51,900 nt of DNA, taken from positions 1 through 51,900 of the forward strand of contig JAUCBJ010003399.1 in NCBI GenBank assembly GCA_032718475.1, written 5' to 3'. Made by a program: the position numbers and the translations under genes. The notes beneath the pieces are model-generated. The model saw only the letters and a program-made list of their open reading frames with translations, did no database searches and had not been told where the DNA came from. Below are positions 1 to 12,300 of this stretch, piece by piece. Position 1 is the first letter of the stretch. Every line of letters begins with the position of its first letter. The stretch is from Nemertoderma westbladi. Taxonomy: Eukaryota; Xenacoelomorpha; Nemertodermatida; Nemertodermatidae.

Positions 1-254
1 TACACATAACTGTATTTTGTTATAATATTGCCATGAAATTGACATGAATAATATTATTATTATCTCCCAAACGTCCTGAAACGAGATAAAAACAACTGGC
101 CTCCAGCTCAAAACTCAGCTGACACGGCTTCATGGCTTTATATTATAGGAGGCCATGACTATAAGTAATAAGAACAGTTAGTACTGGTATTACAATTTAA
201 TTTAATTAATGTTTTTGTTTATGACAAAACCAAAATTTTTCTGAAGGGTTCCAG

Positions 255-371
255 ATTGCCATGGTTTACTGTACTAACGCCATTACAATGAATGGCAAAT
301 TTAGTGATATAAATTCATCAGCTTTCAGTTATGTCAGAAATATCAACGGCGATATTGTTATGCGTAGAAAG
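255..371 (+). CDS. RIMS: RIM candidate exon upstream of PDZ
   Basis: Open in one frame (39 codons, phase 0 at both ends) from an acceptor after TTCCAG at 254 to a donor AAAG|GTAGGT at 372. It ends ...NGDIVMRRK. Its phase 0 end matches the phase 0 start of the next PDZ exon. I see no strong match to known RIM sequence in this less conserved stretch, so it is supported only by splice signals, phase and position. Confidence 0.45.
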
Positions 372-3300
372 GTAGGTAAATATCCAGTTTACAGGGATAC
401 ACAACGGTCCACCAATGAAAAATTACAATAGATTTTCAGAGCTTCGGTTAACCCCTTATGGGTGAACCTTAACTGGGTTTATCCTTACTTATAAGATCAG
501 TCAATAATATCACATTATAATATTAAGGGGGGGGGGGGGGGGGGGGGTGGGGGGGGGGGTTTAATACCCCTACCCCCCCCCCCCCCCCTCCAATAAACCA
601 TGATAATACTATGAGGATAATACTATATTTCTCAAACTATGGCAACCGTGAGACACAACGTGAACATCTAATAATGTTTGCGTTTGTTACATTGCAGTTG
701 TCTCCAACGCGGAGTCTAATTCTTCACCAACGATTTGAAGACGAGGCAAAACACATTGGTTTTGGTTTAACGGTTGTTGTTCGTCGTCAAGGTGACCGAA
801 TGATAGCCAATGGTAACCGATGTTATTAAGAATAGTCCGGCATACACAGAGGGTCGTATCCGGGCAGGTTAGTCATTATTAAATCAAAGTTATAGGCTTA
901 CCGGTTCTACTGGTCCGGTACACGGTACATCAGTATTAGTATAAGTACTGGCCCGGTACACGGTGCATCAGTATTAGTATAAGTACTGGCCCGGTACACG
1001 GTACATCAGTATCAGTTCATTAAAGATAATCAATCATGTTAGAGGTTAGTTCCATTATATGCTACGCAGAATGTTCCATATGCCTCCATAAGAAAATTAA
1101 TTATGTACTCCATAATTATTATTATTAAGGAATCTCATTCCCAAAACCCAGTAACCCACCCCTTAAAGTAGGTTAGTCACAGACACAGAGCTATCGCCGG
1201 TAGCCGGTAGGGTTAGCCTGTTGACAATGGATGGCAACCTGTTGTTTTGAACAGACACAGTTACTGCAGTAATTCCGGCACTATTTTGATTATTCTCTGT
1301 AGTGCTAATTTGGTTTGTTGGATAATATCCGCAGTACATCGAAAATATATTAAATAATTTTTATTTTTACATTAACGGTGATCCTATGTCTATGTCTATG
1401 TTTTTTTTCATTACAGAACTTCTGTAGACACTTATTATTTCTCTCTTTTGCTTTTCGAAGGGGATGAAATAGTGGAATGGGATGGAATCCTGTTGCAAAA
1501 CAAAACGAACGAAGAAGTACGTCGTCTTATATGGAACACTGGCAGAACAGTGCAATGCAAAGTTAGTATACAAGAGAGAACAGTGCAATGCAAAGTTGGT
1601 ATACAAGACAGAACAGAGCAATCTAAAGTTAGTATAAATGAAACAGAACGAGGGAATGCTATGCAAAGTTAGTTTAAAAAGTCTCAAGAACAATGCACTC
1701 TAAAGTTAGTATAAAAAGTCTCAGTACAATGCACTCTAAAGTTAGTATAAAAAGTCTCAGAACAATACACTCTAAAGTTAGTATAAAAAGTCTCAGAACA
1801 ATGAACTCTAAAGTTAGTATAAAAAGTCTCAGAACAATACACTCTAAAGTTAGTATAAAAAGTCTCAGAACAATGCACTCTAAAGTTAGTATAAAAAGTC
1901 TCAGAACAATACACCCAAAAGTTAGTATAAAAAGTCTCAGAACAATGCACTCTAAAGTTAGTATAAAAAGTCTCAGAACAATACACTCTAAAGTTAGTAT
2001 AAAAAGTCTCAAAACAATGCACTCAAAAGTTAGTATAAAAAGTCTCAGAACAATACACTCTAAAGTTAGTATAAAAAGTCTCCGAACAATACACTCTAAA
2101 GTTAGTATAAAAAGTCTCAGAACAATGCACTCTAAAGTTAGTATAAAAAGTCTCCGAACAATACACTCTAAAGTTAGTATAAAAAGTCTCAGAACAATGC
2201 ACTCTAAAGTTAGTATAAAAAGTCTCAGAACAATGAACTCTAAAGTTAGTATAAAAAGTCTCAGAACAATGCACTCTAAAGTTAGTATAAAAAGTCTCAG
2301 AACAATGCACTCTAAAGTTAGTATAAAAAGTCTCAGTACAATGCACTCTAAAGTTAGTATAAAAAGTCTCAGAACAATACACTCTAAAGTTAGTATAAAA
2401 AGTCTCAGAACAATGAACTCTAAAGTTAGTATAAAAAGTCTCAGAACAATACACTCTAAAGTTAGTATAAAAAGTCTCAGAACAATGCACTCTAAAGTTA
2501 GTATAAAAAGTCTCAGAACAATACACTCTAAAGTTAGTATAAAAAGTCTCCGAACAATACACTCTAAAGTTAGTATAAAAAGTCTCAGAACAATGCACTC
2601 TAAAGTTAGTATAAAAAGTCTCAGAACAATGAACTCTAAAGTTAGTATAAAAAGTCTCAGAACAATGCACTCTAAAGTTAGTATAAAAAGTCTCAGAACA
2701 ATACACTCTAAAGTTAGTATAAAAAGTCTCAGAACAATGCACTCTAAAGTTAGTATAAAAAGTCTCAGAACAATGAACTCTAAAGTTAGTATAAAAAGTC
2801 TCAGAACAATACACTCTAAAGTTAGTATAAAAAGTCTCAAAACAATGCACTCTAAAGTTAGTATAAAAAGTCTCAGAACAATACACTCTAAAGTTAGTAT
2901 AAAAAGTCTCCGAACAATACACTCTAAAGTTAGTATAAAAAGTCTCAGTACAATGCACTCTAAAGTTAGTATAAAAAGTCTCAGAACAATACACTCTAAA
3001 GTTAGTATAAAAAGTCTCAGAACAATGAACTCTAAAGTTAGTATAAAAAGTCTCAGAACAATACACTCTAAAGTTAGTATAAAAAGTCTCAGAACAATGC
3101 ACTCTAAAGTTAGTATAAAAAGTCTCAGAACAATACACTCTAAAGTTAGTATAAAAAGTCTCAGAACAATGCACTCTAAAGTTAGTATAAAAAGTCTCAG
3201 AACAATACACTCTAAAGTTAGTATAAAAAGTCTCAAAACAATGCACTCTAAAGTTAGTATAAAAAGTCTCAGAACAATACACTCTAAAGTTAGTATAAAA

Positions 3301-6300
3301 AGTCTCCGAACAATACACTCTAAAGTTAGTATAAAAAGTCTCAGAACAATGCACTCTAAAGTTAGTATAAAAAGTCTCCGAACAATACACTCTAAAGTTA
3401 GTATAAAAAGTCTCAGAACAATGCACTCTAAAGTTAGTATAAAAAGTCTCAGAACAATGCACTCTAAAGTTAGTATAAAAAGTCTCAGAACAATGCACTC
3501 TAAAGTTAGTATAAAAAGTCTCAGAACAATGAACTCTAAAGTTAGTATAAAAAGTCTCAGAACAATGCACTCTAAAGTTAGTATAAAAAGTCTCAGAACA
3601 ATGCACTCTAAAGTTAGTATAAAAAGTCTCAGAACAATACACTCTAAAGTTAGTATAAAAAGTCTCAGAACAATGCACTCTAAAGTTAGTATAAAAAGTC
3701 TCAGAACAATGCACTATAAAGTTAGTATAAAAAGTCTCCGAACAATACACTCTAAAGTTAGTATAAAAAGTCTCAGAACAATGCACTCTAAAGTTAGTAT
3801 AAAAAGTCTCAGAACAATGCACTCTAAAGTTAGTATAAAAAGTCTCAGAACAATGCACTCTAAAGTTAGTATAAAAAGTCTCAGAACAATGAACTCTAAA
3901 GTTAGTATAAAAAGTCTCAGAACAATGCACTCTAAAGTTAGTATAAAAAGTCTCAGAACAATGCACTCTAAAGTTAGTATAAAAAGTCTCAGAACAATAC
4001 ACTCTAAAGTTAGTATAAAAAGTCTCAGAACAATGCACTCTAAAGTTAGTATAAAAAGTCTCAGAACAATGCACTATAAAGTTAGTATAAAAAGTCTCAG
4101 AACAATGCACTCTAAAGTTAGTATAGAAAGTCTCAGAACAATGCACTCTAAAGTTAGTATAAAAAGTCTCAGAACAATGCACTCTAAAGTTAGTATAAAA
4201 AGTCTCAGAACAATGCACTCTAAAGTTAGTATAAAAAGTCTCAGAACAATGCACTCTAAAGTTAGTATAAAAAGTCTCAGAACAATTAATTAATTAATTA
4301 ATGTTGTATATTCATACATAATATATCTATATATATATATTAGTACCGCACAGTAATGTAATGTAAATCTAAATTGTAGTAATGTAAAGTAAATTTAAGT
4401 AATTAACTAATATGTAAGTAGCACACAAAAAAACAAGGAAAAACACAAATAAGTATTGAGACACTAGAAAATATCTAGAACGACGATACATATTTCAAAA
4501 TTTCAATTAGTTCTTCAGATGAGAAATCTGGTACTGTAGTCTCATCGAAATAGCAATCAATAATTTCTTTACACAATTTAACTCGCCAGTAACTATCAGG
4601 TGGAGAAGGCACATATCGTAAATTAGAAAGGTCACCTACTGATATTTTACGTAGATCATTTATACCACACTCATTCCCTATGTTACGCAAGTTCGCACCA
4701 CTTCTACATCTACAATCATAAAATACTAAATTTGCCAGAAATCTTATACACAATTTATCAGAAGTCAAAACACTAGTTGCAAATTTAACTAAACGTTTAC
4801 TGAGCATAACCTTAGGGTGGGGAAAATTAACAATATCTTCTACTATGAACCTATGGCTGTTATACGGTAGATGATAAATGTAGCGCACATTCGTATTCCA
4901 AGCGGTGTATATTCTACGGCATTCATCAGAAGCCAAATCCCAAACTGGGCTTCCATAAAAACTTGTCGCATAAATACGTTGAATGTTAGACAAGCACCGC
5001 GGGTGAGCGAATGAAAATTCCTGCCTTAAATTTGCCAATTTTCCTATAAATGCACCTCTCTTAAGCTGTATATCTATATTGACATTACACGTAAAATTAA
5101 GCAGAATTCCTAAATGTAGCCCTTTCTCAACCCATGGTAGTGTAACGTTATTTACTGAAATATTCACACTAGGCGGCTTCCATGTGTTCTGGAACGGGAT
5201 ACATTTAGTTTTACTTTTTTTCGGATCAATATCAGTACTAATCTGTAATTTATACTCTTTACAAAAATCTTTGCAAATATTAATCATGTATTGTAGGCCA
5301 ATTACGGACGGGCACAATAGAAACATATCGTCCGCAAAGGACGGACAACCATAAAACTGAGCACCAATATAACAACCTATTTTTGCCTGTCTGAGCCGTG
5401 AAATCAGCACATTTAAAACAACACAGAACAGGACCGGTGAAATAACCGACCCTTGCCTAACTCCATTAGTAATAGAAAAATCAAATGACAAAACGTTATT
5501 CCATCTCACTGCACACATTTGTGTTCTATAAATAAACAACAAACACCTAAGATATAAGGGAGAAAAACCTTTTTTGATCAGCTCAAGGAAAAGCTTTCTC
5601 CATTCAACCAAATCAAAAGCTTTGGTGAAGTCCAAAAAACAACCATAGACTGGTGTTGACTTTCGCATATAGTGATTAATGACCTCCGTTGCTGTCCACG
5701 AGCACATTACTATGCTCGATTTCTCACGGAAACCAAACTGCAAGTGGCCTAAATCCAGTTTTTCTCCCTCAGATATCAGCAGCACCTACTCAAATACTTT
5801 AAGTAACAATGACGCTATTGCGATGGCCCTATAATTAGTAATAGCTGTAATATCTCCTGAATTGTTTTTCACAATAGGTACCATGGATATTGACAATAAA
5901 CATTTCGAAATAACACCGTGTACCAGAAAAGCATTGAACAGTTTTGCTATTAATGTTTCTAATGCAGGTCCGCCATAAATCAAACAGCCTGAATCAAATC
6001 CGTATATAACGTCACTTTTACCACTCTTTAAATGCTGAGTACCAGTTAAATAACTGGGAGCAAATCTTGGGATAGGAGTAGCGCCCACCCCTACCCTCGG
6101 GTAGCAGCTATCGAAAGAGGAGCCTTCGGGTCGCCTCCGGCTTCGGCCGACTGTTTGCTTTTTTTTGAAATGCTGCAATGCACTCTAAAGTTAGTATAAA
6201 AAGTCTCAGAACAATACACTCTAAAGTTAGTATAAAAAGTCTCAGAACAATGCACTCTAAAGTTAGTATAAAAAGTCTCAGAACAATGCACTCTAAAGTT

Positions 6301-9300
6301 AGTATAAAAAGTCTCAGAACAATGCACTCTAAAGTTAGTATAAAAAGTCTCAGAACAATTAATTAATTAATTAATGTTGTATATTCATACATAATATATC
6401 ATATATATATATATTAGTACCGCACAGTAATGTAATGTAAATCTAAATTTTAGTAATGTAAAGTAAATTTAAGTAATTAACTAATATGTAAGTAGCACAC
6501 AAAAAAAGAAAAACACAAATAAGTATTGAGACACTAGAAAATATCTAGAATGACGATACATATTTCAAAATTTCAATTAGTTCTTCAGATGAGAAATCTG
6601 GTACTGTAGTCTCATCGAAATAGCAATCAATAATTTCTTTACACAATTTAACTCGCCAGTAACTATCAGGTGGAGAAGGCACATATCGTAAATTAGAAAG
6701 GTCACCTACTGATATTTTACGTAGATCATTTATACCACACTCATTCCCTATGTTACGCAAGTTCGCACCACTTCTACATCTACAATCATAAAATACTAAA
6801 TTTGCTAGAAATCTTATACACAATTTATCAGAAGTCAAAACACTAGTTGCAAATTTAACTAAACGTTTACTGAGCATAACCTTAGGGTGGGGAAAATTAA
6901 CAATATCTTCTACTATGAACCTATGGCTGTTATACGGTAGATGATAAATGTAGCGCACATTCGTATTCCAAGCGGTGTATATTCTACGGCATTCATCAGA
7001 AGCCAAATCCCAAACTGGGCTTCCATAAAAACTTGTCGCATAAATACGTTGAATGTTAGACAAGCACCGCGGGTGAGCGAATGAAAATTCCTGCCTTAAA
7101 TTTGCCAATTTTCCTATAAATGCACCTCTCTTAAGCTGTATATCTATATTGACATTACACGTAAAATTAAGCAGAATTCCTAAATGTAGCCCTTTCTCAA
7201 CCCATGGTAGTGTAACGTTATTTACTGAAATATTCACACTAGGCGGCTTCCATGTGTTCTGGAACGGGATACATTTAGTTTTACTTTTTTTCGGATCAAT
7301 ATCAGTACTAATCTGTAATTTATACTCTTTACAAAAATCTTTGCAAATATTAATCATGTATTGTAGGCCAATTACGGACGGGCACAATAGAAACATATCG
7401 TCCGCAAAGGACGGACAACCATAAAACTGAGCACCAATATAACAACCTATTTTTGCCTGTCTGAGCCGTGAAATCAGCACATTTAAAACAACACAGAACA
7501 GGACCGGTGAAATAACCGACCCTTGCCTAACTCCATTAGTAATAGAAAAATCAAATGACAAAACGTTATTCCATCTCACTGCACACATTTGTGTTCTATA
7601 AATAAACAACAAACACCTAAGATATAAGGGAGAAAAACCTTTTTTGATCAGCTCAAGGAAAACCTTTCTCCATTCAACCAAATCAAAAGCTTTGGTGAAG
7701 TCCAAAAAACAACCATAGACTGGTGTTGACTTTCGCATATAGTGATTAATGACCTCCGTTGCTGTCCACGAGCACATTACTATGCTCGATTTCTCACGGA
7801 AACCAAACTGCAAGTGGCCTAAATCCAGTTTTTCTCCCTCAGATATCAGCAGCACCTACTCAAATACTTTAAGTAACAATGACGCTATTGCGATGGCCCT
7901 ATAATTAGTAATAGCTGTAATATCTCCTGAATTGTTTTTCACAATAGGTACCATGGATATTGACAATAAACATTTCGAAATAACACCGTGTACCAGAAAA
8001 GCATTGAACAGTTTTGCTATTAATGTTTCTAATGCAGGTCCGCCATAAATCAAACAGCCTGAATCAAATCCGTATATGACGTCACTTTTACCACTCTTTA
8101 AATGCTGAGTACCAGTTAAATAACTGGGAGCAAATCTTGGGATAGGAGTAGCGCCCACCCCTACCCTCGGGTAGCAGCTATCGAAAGAGGAGCCTTCGGG
8201 TCGCCTCCGGCTTCGGCCGACTGTTTGCTTTTTTTTGAAATGCTGCAATGCACTCTAAAGTTAGTATAAAAAGTCTCACAACAATACACTCTAAAGTTAG
8301 TATAAAAAGTCTCAGAACAATGCACTCTAAAGTTAGTATAAAAAGTCTCAGAACAATGAACTCTAAAGTTAGTATAAAAAGTCTTAGAACAATGCACTCT
8401 AAAGTTAGTATAAAAAGTTTCAGAACAATGCACTCTAAAGTTAGTATAAAAAGTCTTAGAACAATACACTCTAAAGTTAGTATAGAAAGTCTCAGAACAA
8501 TGCACTCTAAAGTTAGTATAAAAAGTCTCAAAACAATGAACTCTAAAGTTAGTATAAAAAGTCTTAGAACAATGCACTCTAAAGTTAGTATAAAAAGTCT
8601 CAGAACAATGCACTCTAAAGTTAGTATAAAAAGTCTTAGAACAATGCACTCTAAAGTTAGTATAGAAAGTCTCAGAACAATGCACTCTAAAGTTAGTATA
8701 AAAAGTCTCAGAACAATGCACTCTAAAGTTAGTATAAAAAGTCTCAGAACAATGAACTCTAAAGTTAGTATAAAAAGTCTTAGAACAATGCACTCTAAAG
8801 TTAGTATAAAAAGTCTTAGAACAATGCACTCTAAAGTTAGTATAGAAAGTCTCAGAACAATGCACTCTAAAGTTAGTATAAAAAGTCTCAGAACAATGAA
8901 CTCTAAAGTTAGTATAAAAAGTCTGAACAATGTACTCTAAAGTTAGTATAAAAAGTCTGAACAATGCACTCTAAAGTTAGTATAAAAAGTCTTAGAACAA
9001 TGCACTCTAAAGTTAGTATAGAAAGTCTCAGAACAATGCACTCTAAAGTTAGTATAAAAAGTCTCAGAACAATGCACTCTAAAGTTAGTATAAAAAGTCT
9101 CAAGAACAATGCACTCTAAAGTTAGTATAAAAAGTCTCAGAACAATGCACTCTAAAGTTAGTATAAAAAGTCTCAGAACAATGCACTCTAAAGTTAGTAT
9201 AAAAAGTCTCAAGAACAATGCACTCTAAAGTTAGTATAAAAAGTCTCAGAACAATGCACTCCAAAGTTAGTATAAAAAGCCTCAGAACAATGAACTCTAA

Positions 9301-12300
9301 AGTTAGTATAAAAAGTCTCAAGAACAATGCACTCTAAAGTTAGTATAAAAAGTCTCAGAACAATGCACTCTAAAGTTAGTATAAAAAGTCTCAGAACAAT
9401 GCACTCTAAAGTTAGTATAAAAAGTCTCAAGAACAATGCACTCTAAAGTTAGTATAAAAAGTCTCAGAACAATGCACTCTAAAGTTAGTATAAAAAGTCT
9501 CAAGAACAATGCACTCTAAAGTTAGTATAAAAAGTCTCAGAACAATGCACTCTAAAGTTAGTATAAAAAGTCTCAGAACAATGCACTCTAAAGTTAGTAT
9601 AAAAAGTCTCAAGAACAATGCACTCTAAAGTTAGTATAAAAAGTCTCAGAACAATGCACTCCAAAGTTAGTATAAAAAGCCTCAGAACAATGAACTCTAA
9701 AGTTAGTATAAAAAGTCTGAACAATGTACTCTAAAATTATTATAAAAATTCTCAGAACAATACACTCTAAAGTTAGTATAAAAAATCTCAGAACAATGCA
9801 CTCTAAAGTTAGTATAAAAAGTCTCAGTACAATGCACTCTAAAGTTAGTATAAAAAGTCTCAGAACAATACACTCTAAAGTTTGTATAAAAAGTCTTAGA
9901 ACAATGCACTCTAAAGTTAGTATAACAAGTCTCAGAAAGATGCACTCTAAAGTTAGTATAGAAAGTCTCAGAACAATGCACTCTAAAGTTAGTATAAAAA
10001 GTCTCAGAACAATGCACTCTAAAGTTAGTATAAAAAGTCTCAAGAACAATGCACTCTAAAGTTAGTATAAAAAGTCTCAGTACAATGCTCTCTAAAGTTA
10101 GTATAAAAAGTCTCAGAACAATACACTCTAAAGTTTGTATAAAAAGTCTTAGAACAATGCACTCTAAAGTTAGTATAAAAAGTCTCAGAACAATGCACTC
10201 TAAAGTTAGTATAAAAAGTCTCAGAACAATGCACTCTAAAGTTAGTATAAAAATTCTCAGAACAATACACTCTAAAGTTAGTATAAAAAATCTCAGAACA
10301 ATGCACTCTAAAGTTAGTATAAATAGTCTCAGTACAATGCACTCTAAAGTTAGTATAAAAAGTCTCAGAACAATACACTCTAAAGTTTGTATAAAAAGTC
10401 TTAGAACAATGCACTCTAAAGTTAGTATAAAAAGTCTCAGAACAATGCACTCTAAAGTTAGTATAGAAAGTCTCAGAACAATGCACTCTAAAGTTAGTAT
10501 AAAAAGTCTTAGAACAATGCACTCCAAAGTTAGTATAAAAAGCCTCAGAACAATGAACTCTAAAGTTAGTATAAAAAGTCTGAACAATGTACTCTAAAGT
10601 TAGTATAAAAAGTCTCAGAACAATGCACTCTAAAGTTAGTATAAAAAATCTCAGAACAATGAACTCTAAAGTTAGTATAAAAAGTCTGAACAATGTACTC
10701 TAAAATTATTATAAAAATTCTCAGAACAATGCACTCTAAAGTTAGTATAAAAAATCTCAGAACAATGAACTCTAAAGTTAGTATAAAAAGTCTGAACAAT
10801 GTACTCTAAAATTATTATAAAAAATCTCAGAACAATGAACTCTAAAGTTAGTATAAAAAGTCTGAACAATGTACTCTAAAGTTAGTATAAAAAGTCTCAG
10901 AACAATGCACTCTAAAGTTAGTATAAAAAATCTCAGAACAATGAACTCTAAAGTTAGTATAAAAAGTCTGAACAATGTACTCTAAAATTATTATAAAAAT
11001 TCTCAGAACAATGCACTCTAAAGTTAGTATAAAAAATCTCAGAACAATGAACTCTAAAGTTAGTATAAAAAGTCTGAACAATGTACTCTAAAATTATTAT
11101 AAAAATTCTCAGAACAATACACTCTAAAGTTAGTATAAAAAGTCTCAGAACAATGCACTCTAAAGTTAGTATAGAAAGTCTCAGAACAATACACTCCAAA
11201 GTTAGTATAAAAAGCCTCAGAACAATGAACTCTAAAGTTAGTATAAAAAGTCTGAACAATGTACTCTAAAATTATTATAAAAATTCTCAGAACAATGCAC
11301 TCTAAAGTTAGTATAAAAAGTCTCAGAACAATGCACTCTAAAGTTAGTATAAAAAGTCTCAGAACAATGCACTATAAAGTTAGTATAAAAAGTCTCAGAA
11401 CAATACACTCTAAAGTTAGTATAAAAGTCTCAGAACAATGCACTCTAAAGTTAGTATAAAAAGTCTCAGAACAATGCACTCTAAAGTTAGTATAAAAAGT
11501 CTCAGATAATACACTCTAAAGTTAGTATAAAAAGTCTCAGAACAATGCACTCTAAAGTTAGTATAAAAAGTCTCAGAACAATGCACACTAAAGTTTGTAT
11601 AAAAAGTCTCAGAACAATACACTATAAAGTCAGTATAAAAAGTCTCAGAACAATGCACTCTAAAGTTAGTATAAAAAGTCTCAGAACAATGCACTCTAAA
11701 GTTAGTATAAAAAGTCTCAAAACAATGCACTCTAAAGTTAGTATAAAAAGTCTCAGAACAATGCACTCTAAAGTTAGTATAAAAAGTCTCAGAACAATGC
11801 ACTCTAAAGTTAGTATAAAAAGTCTCAGAACAATGCACTCTAAAGTTAGTATAAAAAGTCTCAGAACAATGCACTCTAAAGTTAGTATAAAAAGTCTCAG
11901 AACAATGCACTCTAAAGTTAGTATAAAAAGTCTCAGAACAATGCACTCTAAAGTTAGTATAAAAAGTCTCAGAACAATGCACTCTAAAGTTAGTATAAAA
12001 AGTCTCAGAACAATGCACTCTAAAGTTAGTATAAAAAGTCTCAGAACAATGCACTCTAAAGTTAGTATAGAAAGTCTCAGAACAATGCACTCTAAAGTTA
12101 GTATAAACAGTCTCAGAACAATGCACTCTAAAGTTAGTATAAAAAGTCTCAGAACAATGCACTCTAAAGTTAGTATAGAAAGTCTCAGAACAATGCACTC
12201 TAAAGTTAGTATAAAAAGTCTCAGAACAATGCACTCTAAAGTTAGTATAAAAAGTCTCAGAACAATGAACTCTAAAGTTAGTATAAAAAGTCTGAACAAT

